In this document: positions 1 to 10,988 of the stretch, piece by piece
How the letters are laid out: each line of letters opens with the position of its first letter
Numbering within the stretch: the first letter of the stretch is position 1
Origin: Viridibacillus arvi
GTDB lineage: Bacteria > Bacillota > Bacilli > Bacillales_A > Planococcaceae
Direction: 5' to 3'
NCBI RefSeq assembly: GCF_001274945.1
Contig: NZ_LILB01000005.1
Location: forward strand, 810,959-874,958
Length of the DNA: 64,000 nt
Made by a program: the position numbers and the translations under genes
The notes under the pieces: generated by a model
The model's database searches: none
Told to the model about the DNA's origin: nothing
Seen by the model: only the letters and a program-made list of their open reading frames with translations

Positions 1-551
1 TAGTTATCAAACGGTTCACCGATTCCCATAATAACGACATGACTTACACGTTCACCAACTTCATCTAATGCTTTTTGAACGTTGACAACTTGCTCAACAA
101 TTTCACCAGCTAATAAATGACGTTTTAATCCTCCTAAAGTAGATGCACAGAATGAACATCCGATACGACAGCCCACTTGTGTCGTTACACAAACAGAGTT
201 CCCATATTCATGACGCATTAACACAGTTTCAATTGAATAGCCATCTTGTAATTGGAACAAGAACTTGATGGTACCATCTTTAGATTCTTGTTTGATTAAA
301 GTACTTAATGTACTTAGTTCAAAGTCAGCAGCTAATTTATCACGTAATTCTTTTGATAAGTTAGACATTTCATCGAATGTTGTTACACGTTTTATATATA
401 ACCAGTCAAAAATTTGGCCTGCACGGAACGGTTTTTCACCGTTGTCCTTTAACCAAGTTTGCATTTCTTCTGGCAATAATGAATAGATTGATTGGCGTAA
501 TTGTGGTTTTTCTTTTTTTACTCTTACTGGTTTTTGTATTTCTTGATCCAT
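1..551 (-). CDS. rlmN: 23S rRNA/tRNA adenine-C2 methyltransferase RlmN (partial)
   Basis: Radical-SAM enzyme that methylates C2 of an adenine in 23S rRNA and in some tRNAs. The 183 visible codons give the N-terminal part. The three cluster cysteines C128, C132 and C135 sit in the RlmN signature [14 protein letters not shown], followed by the GIGEPFDN motif at the window edge. The C-terminal half, with the catalytic cysteine, lies beyond base 1. The ATG overlaps the rsmB stop by one base (TAATG), so the two rRNA methyltransferase genes are probably translationally coupled. It is the last visible gene of the yloC-to-rlmN operon. Family assignment is secure; only completeness is unknown. Confidence 0.96.
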   Translation of the reverse strand, partial: MDQEIQKPVRVKKEKPQLRQSIYSLLPEEMQTWLKDNGEKPFRAGQIFDWLYIKRVTTFDEMSNLSKELRDKLAADFELSTLSTLIKQESKDGTIKFLFQLQDGYSIETVLMRHEYGNSVCVTTQVGCRIGCSFCASTLGGLKRHLLAGEIVEQVVNVQKALDEVGERVSHVVIMGIGEPFDN

Positions 552-1918
552 TAGTTTGTAAATTCTCCTTTTTTTCTAAAGGCAGCAACGAAAAAGCCAT
601 CACTGCTAAAGTCTTGTGGAAAGACTTGCATCATTCCGTTTGTTTGAAGCTCTTTGAGTACGTCTGGAACATTTGGTACAGGTTCAAGTTCCATATCCGG
701 ATGTTTCTCTAAAAATGCAGAAACAGTTCCATCATTCTCAATTTTATCAACTGTACAAGTACTGTAAACCATTTTGCCTTCATTTTTTAATAATTCATAA
801 GCGGAATCCAGTAATTGTAATTGTATTGGTTGTAGTGATGAGAAATCTTCTTCTCTTTTTGTATATTTAATATCTGGTTTACGTCTAATAACTCCTAATC
901 CACTACATGGCGCATCGACTAAAATACGATCAAATGATTGCTTTTCAAATTGCTCTGTTGCTTTTCGTCCATCTAATACTTGTGCGTTAATAACAGTTAG
1001 ACCTAGTCGTTCTGCATTGCTTTTAATAAGCTTAAGTTTATGAGCATGTAAATCAGTTGCGATTAACTCGCCTTCATTTTTCATTTTCTCAGCAATATGT
1101 GTTGTTTTACCACCTGGTGCAGCACACATGTCTAAAACTCTCATTCCTGGCTCTACTTGCAAAGCGTAAGCTGGTATCATAGAGCTTTCATCTTGAATGG
1201 TAATCAGACCATTTTTATAAGATTCTGTACGAGCAGCTTGACCCGTTAATAAATGCAAGCATTCCGGCAACACTTTACTACGCACAACTTCAAATTTTTC
1301 ACCCCACAAGCTTTCAAGCGCTTGATCTGTCGTTACTTTTGCTGTATTTACTCGAATAGTTTGTTGTGGAGGTAAATTATTTTCAAACAGCATATCAGAT
1401 GTTTTTTGGATGCCGTAAGCTTCTACATAACGTCGTACTAACCAGACCGGGTGACTCGTTTCAATAGAAAGTCGTTCAATCGGATCTTTAATATTCGTCG
1501 TATCTCTAATTCCGTCACGTAAGACCGAACGTAAAATGCCGTTTACCGTTTTAGAGACACCTTGATGGCGTGCTCGGTGTTTTGCAATCTCAACGGCTTC
1601 ATTTACTGCTGCATGGTCAGGAATTTTCGATAGGTTTGCAATTTGATATAAAGACAAGCGTAGTAACCATCTCACCCAATCATCCAATTTCCCACGTACA
1701 AATGGCTCTAAATAATAATCTAAAGTCATTTTGTATTGAAGTGTACCGTAAGTAATTTCCGTCAAAAGAGCACGGTCCTTCGGCTTAATATTATATTTTT
1801 CAATTGTTTGATGAAGAAGTAAATTACTATATGCTTGCTGTTTATCTACTGCAAGAAGAATAGTTAATGCTGCGTCGCGAACATTACCATCCCAAACTTT
1901 ATCTTTCTTTTTTGTCAT
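551..1918 (-). CDS. rsmB: 16S rRNA (cytosine-967-C5)-methyltransferase RsmB
   Basis: Uses SAM to make m5C967 in 16S rRNA. The first ~140 residues are a NusB-like RNA-binding domain; the rest is a Rossmann methyltransferase with the SAM loop CAAPGGK (265-271). It has both cysteines of the RNA m5C family: the nucleophile-type C388 in YSTCTV and the release-type C338 in DAPCSG. At 455 residues it is normal length. It starts 4 bases inside the fmt stop (ATGA) and ends one base inside rlmN, so it is part of a tightly packed translation-factor operon. Confidence 0.96.
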   Translation of the reverse strand: MTKKKDKVWDGNVRDAALTILLAVDKQQAYSNLLLHQTIEKYNIKPKDRALLTEITYGTLQYKMTLDYYLEPFVRGKLDDWVRWLLRLSLYQIANLSKIPDHAAVNEAVEIAKHRARHQGVSKTVNGILRSVLRDGIRDTTNIKDPIERLSIETSHPVWLVRRYVEAYGIQKTSDMLFENNLPPQQTIRVNTAKVTTDQALESLWGEKFEVVRSKVLPECLHLLTGQAARTESYKNGLITIQDESSMIPAYALQVEPGMRVLDMCAAPGGKTTHIAEKMKNEGELIATDLHAHKLKLIKSNAERLGLTVINAQVLDGRKATEQFEKQSFDRILVDAPCSGLGVIRRKPDIKYTKREEDFSSLQPIQLQLLDSAYELLKNEGKMVYSTCTVDKIENDGTVSAFLEKHPDMELEPVPNVPDVLKELQTNGMMQVFPQDFSSDGFFVAAFRKKGEFTN

Positions 1919-2856
1919 TCAAAACGGTCCCCAATCTGTAATTTTGACCCGGTACCCCTTAAGTAATCCATCGCAGTCATACGCTTTTTGCCAGCTGGCT
2001 GTAAATCTAAAATATTGATTGCTTCTCCGTTACCTGTTGCCACAGTAAAATATTCTTTATCAATAGCAATAACAGTACCAGGTATTTCATTATGGTTTTT
2101 ATCCGACTTTTGTGCCCACCAAATTTTCACATTATCGCCATGCAATTTCGTATAAGCTACCGGCCATGGATGTAAACCTCTTACTTGGTTATAAATTTCT
2201 GTGCTATTTTGCTGCCAATTGACTAGCTCTTGTTCACGTGAAATATTATGAGCAAATGTCACTTTTTCTTCATCTTGCGGGATGCGATTATTAGTGCCAT
2301 CGATAATAGACGGTAACGTTTCTTTTAGTAGATCGCGGCCGATAATACTTAATTTATCAAACAATAGGCCAGTATGATCTTGCTCATCAATATTGAGTTC
2401 AGCTTGTGAAATAATATCACCTGCATCAAGTTTGACTGCCATATACATTATCGTAACACCTGTTTTTTCTTGCCCATCGATTAAGCATTGATGAATTGGT
2501 GCTCCACCTCGATAAGCTGGTAATAATGAAGCATGAACATTCACACAACCAAGTTTCGGTGTATCCAATAGTTCCTTCGGTAAAATTTGACCGAAAGCCG
2601 CTGTTACGATTAAATCAGGATTTAAAGCTAGGATTTCTTGCAATTCTTCAGATCCACGAAGTTTCTCTGGTTGAATTACAGGTAACCCTAAACGAACAGC
2701 CTCTTCTTTGACAGGTGGTGGCGTTAACACACGTTTACGACCAACAGGACGATCCGGTTGTGTTACGACAGCTTTAATATCGTACCCTTCTTCATGAAGC
2801 ATACGCAAAACTGGTACCGAAAAGGCAGGTGTCCCCATAAAGACAATGGAAATCAT
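1915..2856 (-). CDS. fmt: Methionyl-tRNA formyltransferase
   Basis: Formylates Met-tRNA(fMet) from 10-formyl-THF to make the initiator tRNA. The catalytic triad is visible as N106 and H108 (NVHASLLP) and D144 (KLDAGD), at the same numbers as the E. coli enzyme. The substrate motif SLLPAYRGG follows, and the C-terminal third is the tRNA-binding OB-like domain. At 313 residues it is full length. It overlaps def upstream by 4 bases (ATGA) and rsmB downstream by 4 bases; fmt-def pairing is the usual coupling of formylation and deformylation. Confidence 0.97.
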   Translation of the reverse strand: MISIVFMGTPAFSVPVLRMLHEEGYDIKAVVTQPDRPVGRKRVLTPPPVKEEAVRLGLPVIQPEKLRGSEELQEILALNPDLIVTAAFGQILPKELLDTPKLGCVNVHASLLPAYRGGAPIHQCLIDGQEKTGVTIMYMAVKLDAGDIISQAELNIDEQDHTGLLFDKLSIIGRDLLKETLPSIIDGTNNRIPQDEEKVTFAHNISREQELVNWQQNSTEIYNQVRGLHPWPVAYTKLHGDNVKIWWAQKSDKNHNEIPGTVIAIDKEYFTVATGNGEAINILDLQPAGKKRMTAMDYLRGTGSKLQIGDRFE

Positions 2857-3353
2857 TCCTGTTCCTCCTCTGCTTCGGCCATTTCATCTAATTCTTCAAG
2901 CGTATAAACACGCGTAATTTTTTTATCAAATAACACACCAAACAAATGGTCAATTTCATGTTGAATCACACGTGCATCAAAACCGGCTGCTTCAACTTCA
3001 TACCATTCTCCATTACGATCTTGCGCTTTAATATGGACATAATCAGGACGTTCTACATCGCCATAAAGTTCTGGAAAACTCAAACATCCTTCAATCTCTA
3101 TAGCAGAACCATCTGTAGCTAAAATCGTTGGATTAATGATTTCAAGAATGGCTCTTTCCTCGCCCATTTCTACAACTGCTGCTTGAATGCTTTTGTTTAC
3201 TTGAGGCGCTGCGATACCTACACCATCATGCTCAAGCATTGTATCATACATATCATCAAGTAACTTTGCTAGCTCTGCATCAAATTTAGTAACAGGTGCT
3301 GCTTTAGTTTCTAAAACTTTTGCTGGATTTTTTACAATTTCTAATAATGCCAT
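2853..3353 (-). CDS. def: Peptide deformylase, type I
   Basis: Metal hydrolase that removes the N-formyl group from new proteins. All three motifs are present: GVGIAAPQ (44-51), EGCLS with metal ligand C90, and HEIDH (132-136) with the two His ligands and the catalytic Glu. At 166 residues with an acidic Glu-rich tail it fits the type I class. A GAGGG ribosome-binding site lies 4 bases before the ATG. It is followed by fmt with a 4-base overlap and preceded by priA after 26 bases. Confidence 0.97.
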   Translation of the reverse strand: MALLEIVKNPAKVLETKAAPVTKFDAELAKLLDDMYDTMLEHDGVGIAAPQVNKSIQAAVVEMGEERAILEIINPTILATDGSAIEIEGCLSFPELYGDVERPDYVHIKAQDRNGEWYEVEAAGFDARVIQHEIDHLFGVLFDKKITRVYTLEELDEMAEAEEEQE

Positions 3354-3379
3354 AATACCCTCTTTTCTTGCGATTATAT

Positions 3380-5788
3380 CTAAATGGATGAAGGATCTAG
3401 ATCAACTGTTAATTGAATGCCTTTTTTCACCCAATCTGTTCGATACATGCGAATTAATTGTTGTAAAATAGCCGTTAAATTGGGCTCTTTTTTATATTTT
3501 ATCAAACATTGATAACGATATCTATTTTGCACCCGACTAATAGACGCTGCCGTCGGACCTATAATACCAACATTTTGTGATAGTTGCATACGTAACCAAT
3601 CTACTGCCTTACCTGCATATTCTGCTGCCATCAGCACATCTTCATGCGTCACTTGTATAAGTACGACATAATAATACGGTGGATAGGCGAAACGCTGTCT
3701 CATTTGCATTTCCTGCACATAAAATGGTTCATAATCTTGTTCTTTTGAAAGTTCGATTGCATAGTGCTCCGGTGTATATGTTTGGATAAATACTTCGCCA
3801 GGTTTATCATGACGTCCTGCACGACCACTTACTTGTGTAAGTAATTGAAATGTACGCTCTGCAGCTCTAAAGTCCGGTAAATTTAATGAAGTATCAGCAC
3901 TCAGAACACCCACCAAGGTAATATTCGGAAAATCAAGCCCTTTCGCAATCATCTGTGTTCCTAGTAAAATATCAGCTTCTCCACGTCCAAAAGCATCTAA
4001 AATACGTTCATGAGAACCTTTTTGTCTTGTTGTATCAACATCCATACGAAGCACTCTTGCTTCAGGAAAGAACTTATATATTTCACTTTCAACCTTTTGT
4101 GTTCCAGTACCGAAAAATCGAATATGTTCACTTTGACATTCAGGGCATTCATGGGGCACTTGTTCTTCATAGCCACAATAGTGACATTTCAGTTTTTCTT
4201 GAGAGCGATGATAGGTCATAGAAATATCACAGTTTTTACATTGCACAACCGTACCACAATCTCTGCATAACACAAAGGAAGAAAAGCCTCTACGATTAAG
4301 GAATAATACCATCTGTTCTTTTTTTTCAAGTCGAATACGAATTGCTTCTGCTAATTCCTCAGAGAACATCGAACGATTCCCGTTTTTCAATTGTTCCCGC
4401 ATATCGATAATTTCAACTGTTGGTAAGGATTGCTGCATTGCACGTTTTTTCAATGTCAATAATGTGTACACTTGCTTCTTTGCTCTAGCAAAAGATTCTA
4501 AAGAAGGAGTTGCACTACCTAATATGACAGGACATTGATGAAATTCACTACGCCAAATAGCTACGTCCCGTGCATGATAACGCGGTGAGTCTTCTTGCTT
4601 ATAAGTCGACTCATGCTCTTCATCCAAGATAAATAAACCTACATTTGTGAACGGGGCAAAAACAGCTGACCGAGCGCCGACTACTACCTTTACTTCCCCT
4701 CTTTGAATCTTTCGCCATTCATCATATTTTTCACCTTTTGATAAACCACTATGCAGAACAGCGACTAGTTCTCCAAAACGCGAGCGAAAACGCTCCGACA
4801 TTTGAGGTGTTAAAGAAATTTCAGGGACGAGTACAATCGCTTCTTTCCCTTTTTCAAGAGCACTTTGAATAGCTTGTAAATAAACTTCCGTTTTCCCACT
4901 CCCTGTAATACCATGCAGTAAAAAAGTTGTCGGTAGTTCACTTTTCATCGCTGTCAATATTTGCTGAAGTGCTACTTCTTGTTCATCAGTCAGTGCAAGC
5001 GGCTTCGTCTTCACTGCATTCTTTGTAAATGGGTCTCGGTATACTTCTTCTTGAATATACGTGGCAGCCCCTTTTTCAATGAGCGCATTGAGAACTGCAG
5101 TGGTAATATCTAAGGTTTGACAAAGTTCTTCAGGTGTAAAGATTGCACCTTTGTGATCCACCATCCATTCAGCAACAATAACTTGTTTTTTTGCTCTTTT
5201 TGGAATATCAGCGGCAATTTGCTGCAACTTCACTTCATCATCCAAAATTTTCAACTTTCGGACAGCCTTTACTTGACCTTGTTGTTTGACGACGGTCTTT
5301 ATTTGGACAATTCCTTGTCCAATACTATATTTCAATGATTTCAGAAGTCCAGCAACTTCTACTTTTTTATATGGAATTGATGATTTATTGCCAAAAAGAT
5401 TTTGTAATTCAGCTGGCAGTTCATCTAGTTTACCTGTGAGATGAATGGTTTTTTCGTATTTCGCCCGTAACGCAGAGGGTAACATCACTTGTAATGCATC
5501 TATTTCAAAGCATAAAGTCTGTTTTGTCATCCATTGGGCAAGCTGGAGCATTTCACCTGTTAAAACAGGTTCAATATCGAGTAACTGTGATAGTGGTTTA
5601 AGTTTACCTTGTGGAACATCCGTTTCTTCCTTTAAAGCAGTGATGAAACCAAGCACATTGCGAGGGCCAAATGGTACTTTTACACGACATCCAGCTTCTA
5701 CAAGTGCTTGCCATTCATCTGGTACAGCGTAGTCAAACGGTCGATCCACTGGATATGCCGCTACGTCTACAATGACTTGCGCAATCAC
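3380..5788 (-). CDS. priA: Primosomal protein N' (replication restart helicase PriA)
   Basis: 3'-to-5' DNA helicase that recognises abandoned forks and reloads the replisome. The N-terminal ~110 residues are the DNA-binding domain. Walker A GSGKT is at 296-300 and the Walker B DEEH at 389-392. A Zn-binding region around 500-550 holds paired cysteines (CRDC, CKNC, CHYC, CPEC). The C-terminal helicase lobe carries VSGRAGR. At 802 residues it is full length. It overlaps coaBC by 4 bases (ATGA), so coaBC-priA-def-fmt-rsmB-rlmN form one transcription unit. Confidence 0.97.
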   Translation of the reverse strand: MIAQVIVDVAAYPVDRPFDYAVPDEWQALVEAGCRVKVPFGPRNVLGFITALKEETDVPQGKLKPLSQLLDIEPVLTGEMLQLAQWMTKQTLCFEIDALQVMLPSALRAKYEKTIHLTGKLDELPAELQNLFGNKSSIPYKKVEVAGLLKSLKYSIGQGIVQIKTVVKQQGQVKAVRKLKILDDEVKLQQIAADIPKRAKKQVIVAEWMVDHKGAIFTPEELCQTLDITTAVLNALIEKGAATYIQEEVYRDPFTKNAVKTKPLALTDEQEVALQQILTAMKSELPTTFLLHGITGSGKTEVYLQAIQSALEKGKEAIVLVPEISLTPQMSERFRSRFGELVAVLHSGLSKGEKYDEWRKIQRGEVKVVVGARSAVFAPFTNVGLFILDEEHESTYKQEDSPRYHARDVAIWRSEFHQCPVILGSATPSLESFARAKKQVYTLLTLKKRAMQQSLPTVEIIDMREQLKNGNRSMFSEELAEAIRIRLEKKEQMVLFLNRRGFSSFVLCRDCGTVVQCKNCDISMTYHRSQEKLKCHYCGYEEQVPHECPECQSEHIRFFGTGTQKVESEIYKFFPEARVLRMDVDTTRQKGSHERILDAFGRGEADILLGTQMIAKGLDFPNITLVGVLSADTSLNLPDFRAAERTFQLLTQVSGRAGRHDKPGEVFIQTYTPEHYAIELSKEQDYEPFYVQEMQMRQRFAYPPYYYVVLIQVTHEDVLMAAEYAGKAVDWLRMQLSQNVGIIGPTAASISRVQNRYRYQCLIKYKKEPNLTAILQQLIRMYRTDWVKKGIQLTVDLDPSSI

Positions 5789-6990
5789 GATAACCTTGCT
5801 TCCCTTGCTAAAATGGTTTTGAACAGCTCAAGAGCCAATTCTTTTTTAGGAAGATGAACGAATGTTTTTTCGAAATCATTATGACCAACGAGTGTAACCG
5901 TATTGGTATCAGTGCCGAAGCCTGCTCCATCTTGAGTTACATCATTAGCAACAATATAATTTGCATTTTTCTTTTCTAGCTTACCTTTTGCATACTTTAA
6001 TACATCATTAGTTTCTGCAGCAAAGCCAATTAATAATTGATCTTTTTTAAGTTTCCCTAATGTTAGTAAAATATCAGTGGTGCGTTCTAATTCAATAATC
6101 GCATCACCTGGCTGTTTTTTCATTTTTTGCACATGCGCCGTTTTTGGGCGATAATCCGCTACCGCTGCTGTTTTTACAACAATATTGGCGTCATCATATT
6201 CAGTTAACATAGCTTGGAGCATGTCCTCAGCACTTTCCACATGAACAACTCTTACTCCAGCTGGAGGCTCAATTGCTACCGAACCTGATACAAGTACAGT
6301 TTCTGCACCTAATTCATGTGCTGCTGCAGCCATAGCATAGCCCATTTTCCCAGTTGAGAAATTAGTTAAATAACGTACGGGATCAATTCTTTCACGAGTT
6401 GGTCCTGCAGAAATTACAACTTTCTTTCCTTTTAAAAGTTCGTTTTTAGGTTCGAAAAACTGAGCAGCTAGTGCTGTAATTTTCTCTGGTTCTTCTAAAC
6501 GACCTTTACCTACATATCCGCAAGCTAAAAAGCCCTCAGATGGTTCAATAAATTCATAGCCATCTTTAGCTAATTGGGCAATATTTCGTTTAACTGCAAG
6601 ATTATCATACATATGAACATTCATTGCAGGTGCAATCCACACTTTTGCAGTTGTTGCTAATAATGTGGTTGTTACCATATCATCTGCAATGCCATTTGCA
6701 AGTTTACCAATTACATTTGCAGTTGCCGGAGCTACGATGATTAAATCCGCCCAATCCGCTAAATCGATATGTGCAATAACACTCGAATCTTTTTCATCAA
6801 AAGTGTCTGTGTAAACATCATTTTTAGACATTACTTGAAAGCTTAAAGGTGTTACAAAACGTGTTGCAGATTCAGTCATCATTACTTTCACATTTGCACC
6901 AGCTTGAGATAATTTACTCACTAATGCTACTGCTTTGTAGACGGCGATTCCGCCTGAAACACAAAGTAAAATGTTTTTATTTGCAAGCAT
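5785..6990 (-). CDS. coaBC: Bifunctional phosphopantothenoylcysteine decarboxylase/phosphopantothenate-cysteine ligase
   Basis: Two successive steps of coenzyme A synthesis. The N-terminal CoaC flavoprotein domain shows the FMN loop SGGIAVYK, the PAMN motif and the active-site Cys region CGYVGKG. The C-terminal CoaB ligase domain shows AGPTRERIDPVRYLTN and KTAAVADYRP. The open frame begins 11 codons earlier, but the ATG at 6990 (MLANKN) has an AAAGGAAG site 6 bases upstream and matches the usual CoaBC N terminus, so I start there (401 residues). A terminator-like hairpin stands between it and rpoZ. Confidence 0.96.
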   Translation of the reverse strand: MLANKNILLCVSGGIAVYKAVALVSKLSQAGANVKVMMTESATRFVTPLSFQVMSKNDVYTDTFDEKDSSVIAHIDLADWADLIIVAPATANVIGKLANGIADDMVTTTLLATTAKVWIAPAMNVHMYDNLAVKRNIAQLAKDGYEFIEPSEGFLACGYVGKGRLEEPEKITALAAQFFEPKNELLKGKKVVISAGPTRERIDPVRYLTNFSTGKMGYAMAAAAHELGAETVLVSGSVAIEPPAGVRVVHVESAEDMLQAMLTEYDDANIVVKTAAVADYRPKTAHVQKMKKQPGDAIIELERTTDILLTLGKLKKDQLLIGFAAETNDVLKYAKGKLEKKNANYIVANDVTQDGAGFGTDTNTVTLVGHNDFEKTFVHLPKKELALELFKTILAREARLS

Positions 6991-7012
6991 TTTTTTCTTC
7001 CTTTCAAAACGA

Positions 7013-7051
7013 CAAGCTCCCAAAGAAATGTTAATTTCCTCGGGAGCTTCT
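7013..7051 (-). terminator. Hairpin between rpoZ and coaBC (attenuator-type terminator)
   Basis: On the minus strand, AAGCTCCC pairs with GGGAGCTT, extended by AGGAAAT/ATTTCTT, just after the rpoZ stop. The following T-run is poor (GTCGTTTTG), so termination is probably partial. It would lower coaBC-priA expression relative to gmk-rpoZ. Confidence 0.6.
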
Positions 7052-7065
7052 ACGTTGTCATGTCA

Positions 7066-7290
7066 TTAAACTTCGTCTTCGTAAATAGCTGATTCGTCTT
7101 GAGCTACTTGACTTAAAACGCCAGCAGAAACTTCTTCTAGTGCTTTACCTACATTCTTATGTGATTTATAAGATGAAAGTCTATAGTCACTACCTTCTTG
7201 CATTGCACGTGCTCTTTTTGAAGCAAGGCTAACTAATGAATATTTTGAATCGATTTTTTGTTTTAATACGTCAACAGATGGGTATAACAT
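7066..7290 (-). CDS. rpoZ: RNA polymerase omega subunit
   Basis: Small RNA polymerase subunit that folds around the C-terminal tail of beta-prime and helps assembly. The 74-residue protein has the Bacillus-type start MLYPSVDVLKQKIDSKYSLV and the SKRARAMQEG helix. It follows gmk by only 4 bases, the standard gmk-rpoZ pair, and a hairpin follows it. No better alternative start is seen. Confidence 0.96.
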   Translation of the reverse strand: MLYPSVDVLKQKIDSKYSLVSLASKRARAMQEGSDYRLSSYKSHKNVGKALEEVSAGVLSQVAQDESAIYEDEV

Positions 7291-7294
7291 CTAA

Positions 7295-7963
<669 letters not shown>

Positions 7964-8839
7964 TTATTCAATATTTTGAACTTGTTCTCGCATTTTTTCA
8001 AGAATCGTTTTTGCTTGGACAACAGCAGCTGAAGCTTCAACAGATTGGTTTTTAGAGCCAATTGTATTAATTTCACGATGAATTTCTTGCAATAAGAAAT
8101 CGAGTTTTCTTCCGATAGAAACATTATCTTGAAGCGTTTCATCAAGCTGGGCAAAATGACTTGATAAACGGTCTAATTCCTCAGCAATATCTGCTTTTTC
8201 AGCAAAAATTGCCACCTCTGCTAATATTCGTTCTTCTAATGCGCTTATGTCTGTAAGCTCTGCAATTCTTGTAACGAGCTTATCGCGATACTTTTGCACG
8301 GCTTGATCGGCCACTTTACGAATCAACTCAATTTGCTCTGCTAAATCCGTTTTAAAACCTACTACCGCTTCTTGCAATTCCTGACCTTCTCTTTCGCGCA
8401 TTTGGATCAGTGCATTTGCAGCTTGTTGTACAGCTTGATCAACAGCTGTTAAAATTTCTTCTTTTGATGTCTCTTGCACTTTTACAGTTAATGCTTGCTC
8501 TAAACTCAAAAGTTCTGTCATCGACCACTTTTCGTCGAGCAATATCTGTTTTTGCAATTCTTCTCTTGCTTCTTTATAAGCATTGACTAGAGGCCAATTC
8601 ACTTGTACAACTTGCTGTTGCTGTGACAATTCTTTCACATATACGGAAACATCTAACTTACCTCTTGAAACTAATGAGGAAAGCAATTTTTTTGTATGAA
8701 CTTCCGCTTCCATCCACTCTTTCGGAAAACGTGTCGTAACTTCTAAAAAACGATGATTTACCGATCGAATTTCTACAGTAAGCTGAAATTGTTCCGTTGT
8801 TGTGACACCCCTGCCAAATCCAGTCATACTACGCACCAA
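7964..8839 (-). CDS. yloC: YicC/YloC-family endoribonuclease
   Basis: Member of the YicC family (YicC_N domain plus C-terminal DUF1527), described as endoribonucleases. The N terminus RSMTGFGRG is the family hallmark, and the C-terminal GSKNQSVEASAAVVQAKTILEKMREQVQN closes the conserved domain; the middle is long and helical. The likely start is TTG at 8839, which puts an AAGAAGGA site about 11 bases upstream; GTG at 8836 and ATG at 8827 are possible but more distant. It is the first gene of the minus-strand operon, divergent from rqcH. Confidence 0.93.
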   Translation of the reverse strand: MVRSMTGFGRGVTTTEQFQLTVEIRSVNHRFLEVTTRFPKEWMEAEVHTKKLLSSLVSRGKLDVSVYVKELSQQQQVVQVNWPLVNAYKEAREELQKQILLDEKWSMTELLSLEQALTVKVQETSKEEILTAVDQAVQQAANALIQMREREGQELQEAVVGFKTDLAEQIELIRKVADQAVQKYRDKLVTRIAELTDISALEERILAEVAIFAEKADIAEELDRLSSHFAQLDETLQDNVSIGRKLDFLLQEIHREINTIGSKNQSVEASAAVVQAKTILEKMREQVQNIE

Positions 8840-8874
8840 GGTCAGTCACATCCTTCTTTGCATACTGATTTTTA

Positions 8875-8883
8875 ATTATAACA
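8875..8883 (-). promoter_or_regulatory. Extended -10 promoter of the yloC operon
   Basis: A perfect TATAAT on the minus strand is preceded by TG with one base between (TGTTATAAT), an extended -10 element 36 bases before the yloC start. No good -35 is visible, as is common for extended -10 promoters. Confidence 0.55.
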
Positions 8884-9060
8884 TATGAAAACAAGTTTTG
8901 CCTTGCAGATTTACTAGAAGTTCACTTAAGGGAACAAAAAAGATGATTAATATTGATAGTCATTAGTCACGAAGCACTACATTTTCCAAATCCTATACTT
9001 ACCTATATAAACGAAAAAAATGTTAAGATAGAACAAAACGTTTTGAAAGAGGAATTACTT

Positions 9061-10749
9061 ATGGCTTATGATGGTTTATTTACAATCGCAATGGCGAAAG
9101 AGCTACAACAGTTAGTAACAGGCCGAATCGCGAAAGTGCATCAACCGAACACCCAAGAAATCATTTTACATATACGTGCCAATGGTGGAAATCACAAATT
9201 ATTATTTTCAATCCACCCTTCTTATGCACGTGTTCACATCACAGAACAAACAATTGAAAATCCGCCAGAACCACCTATGTTTTGCTCGTTACTCCGTAAA
9301 CATATTGAAGGTGGATTTATTGAATCAATCCAACAACAAGGTGCTGACCGTGTTCTCATCTTTAAAATTGCTAGTAAAAATGAAATTGGTGACCCAATCA
9401 CTAGGGAATTGCACGCGGAAATAATGGGGCGCCATAGCAATTTAATTTTAGTCGACAAAGAGACAAACAAAATCGTTGATAGCTTAAAGCATCTACCACC
9501 TGCTATGAATAGTTATCGCACAGTTTTACCTGGTCAACCTTTTATCGCACCACCAGAACAAGATAAGGAAGACCCTAAAACAATAAGCAGTGAATCATTA
9601 CAACTATTCTTTGCTGAAGAAAAAAACACTCAAGAAATAGTACAACACTTTACAGGCTTCTCTCCCTTACACGCTACTGAATTGTTATACAGAAGTAAAA
9701 CTACAGGGCAACCGATCGCTGACCTCTTCTCATTATTTATTGAAGAATTTGAAATTGGAGGGAATTCACCAACCTACGCTGAAGTACAGGGGAAAACATA
9801 TTTTTCACCAGTGAAATTAACACATTTAAAAGGTGAGCATACAAGCTACCAAAACCTTAGCACTCTACTGGATCGCGTTTTCTTTGCAAGAGCTGAGAGA
9901 GACCGCGTTAAACAACAAGCTGGTGATTTAGAACGCTGGTTACAAAATGAAATTAGCAAACTTAAATTAAAATTAAAAAAGCTCCAAAAGGATTTGGATC
10001 GTGCAAACAATTTAGACCAATTTCAATTATCAGGTGAGTTATTAATGGCTAACTTGTACGCTTTTGAAAAAGGGCAAAAAGAAGTTACTGTTGTTAATTA
10101 TTATAGTGAGGATAGTGAGGAAATCACAATCCCTATTAGCGAACGTAAAACACCTGTTGAAAATGCACAGAGCTACTATACTAAGTACAACAAGGCGAAA
10201 AACGCACTTATCATGGTACAAGAGCAACTTGATAAAACGCAAGAAGATCTAGCCTACTTTGAAATGCTATCGCAACAAGTACAACAAGCTGCGCCAGCTG
10301 ATATAGAAGAAATTCGTGAAGAGTTAGCGGAACAAGGCTACTTGAAACTACGCGCTTCAAAACGACGTAAAAAGCCAACAAAACCAACTCCAGAAAAGTT
10401 CAAATCTTCTACAGGAATTGATATTTCAGTTGGTAAAAACAATAAACAAAATGATTATTTAACATTTAAAATCGCACGTAAATCTGAAATTTGGATGCAT
10501 ACAAAGGATATACCAGGATCACATGTCGTTATTCACTCTTCTGATCCTGATGAACAAACTTTACTAGAAGCAGCAACTTTATCAGCCTATTTCAGTAAAG
10601 CACGTGAATCATCATCCGTACCTGTCGATTACACAGTGGTGCGGCAAGTAAAGAAACCTAATGGCTCTAAACCTGGTTTTGTTATTTACTTTGAGCAAAA
10701 GACATTGTATGTAACACCAGATGAAGAACTAATCATGAAATTAAAATAA
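9061..10749 (+). CDS. rqcH: Rqc2 homologue RqcH (NFACT protein; ribosome quality control)
   Basis: Binds stalled 50S-peptidyl-tRNA complexes and recruits tRNA-Ala to add C-terminal alanine tails that mark nascent chains for degradation. The NFACT-N domain holds the D96-R97 pair that corresponds to the functional D97/R98 of B. subtilis RqcH. Middle helices around 280-420 are coiled coil, and the C-terminal NFACT-R domain has the KSEIWMHTKDIPGSHVVI block. Older annotations call it a fibronectin-binding protein. The open frame starts at 8953, but the ATG at 9061 has an AAAGAGGAA site and the family start MAYDGLFT. A strong terminator follows. Confidence 0.95.
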   Translation: MAYDGLFTIAMAKELQQLVTGRIAKVHQPNTQEIILHIRANGGNHKLLFSIHPSYARVHITEQTIENPPEPPMFCSLLRKHIEGGFIESIQQQGADRVLIFKIASKNEIGDPITRELHAEIMGRHSNLILVDKETNKIVDSLKHLPPAMNSYRTVLPGQPFIAPPEQDKEDPKTISSESLQLFFAEEKNTQEIVQHFTGFSPLHATELLYRSKTTGQPIADLFSLFIEEFEIGGNSPTYAEVQGKTYFSPVKLTHLKGEHTSYQNLSTLLDRVFFARAERDRVKQQAGDLERWLQNEISKLKLKLKKLQKDLDRANNLDQFQLSGELLMANLYAFEKGQKEVTVVNYYSEDSEEITIPISERKTPVENAQSYYTKYNKAKNALIMVQEQLDKTQEDLAYFEMLSQQVQQAAPADIEEIREELAEQGYLKLRASKRRKKPTKPTPEKFKSSTGIDISVGKNNKQNDYLTFKIARKSEIWMHTKDIPGSHVVIHSSDPDEQTLLEAATLSAYFSKARESSSVPVDYTVVRQVKKPNGSKPGFVIYFEQKTLYVTPDEELIMKLK

Positions 10750-10765
10750 TATTTTTGAAGAAAAC

Positions 10766-10806
10766 ATAAAAGGATTCGCATATTTTTTTTTTGCGAATCC
10801 TTTTTC
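10766..10806. terminator. Bidirectional terminator between rqcH and the VOC gene
   Basis: The inverted repeat AAAGGATTCGCA / TGCGAATCCTTT has an A/T loop and a T-run after it on the plus strand, 20 bases after the rqcH stop. On the minus strand the stem is followed by TTTTATGTTTT, so it can also end the VOC gene transcript. The 180 bases between it and the VOC stop hold nothing I recognise. Confidence 0.88.
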
Positions 10807-10988
10807 TATTTAATAACTTAATTACTTTGCAGATACACCTATGTCTCCCCATTTTCTCGAAATGCACTACTCCCCAAATAACTTTCTAAATAAAGATAGG
10901 GCTTTGCTGCAATCATTTTAGCATGTGCTAAATTTTCTTTTAAGCATAATGATACGTTAAATCGTGGTAGCGATTTGTTTTAATTGTT

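Noticed and set aside
377-712. Plus-strand ORF of 111 residues at the rlmN/rsmB junction
   Set aside because: It is antisense to two secure genes, is low-complexity hydrophobic, and has no ribosome-binding site.
10807-10985. Open stretch of 43 codons on minus after the VOC stop, ending ...SAFRENGET
   Set aside because: In frame with the VOC gene but behind two stops, without start signal; too short to call a gene remnant. It may be debris of a lost gene.
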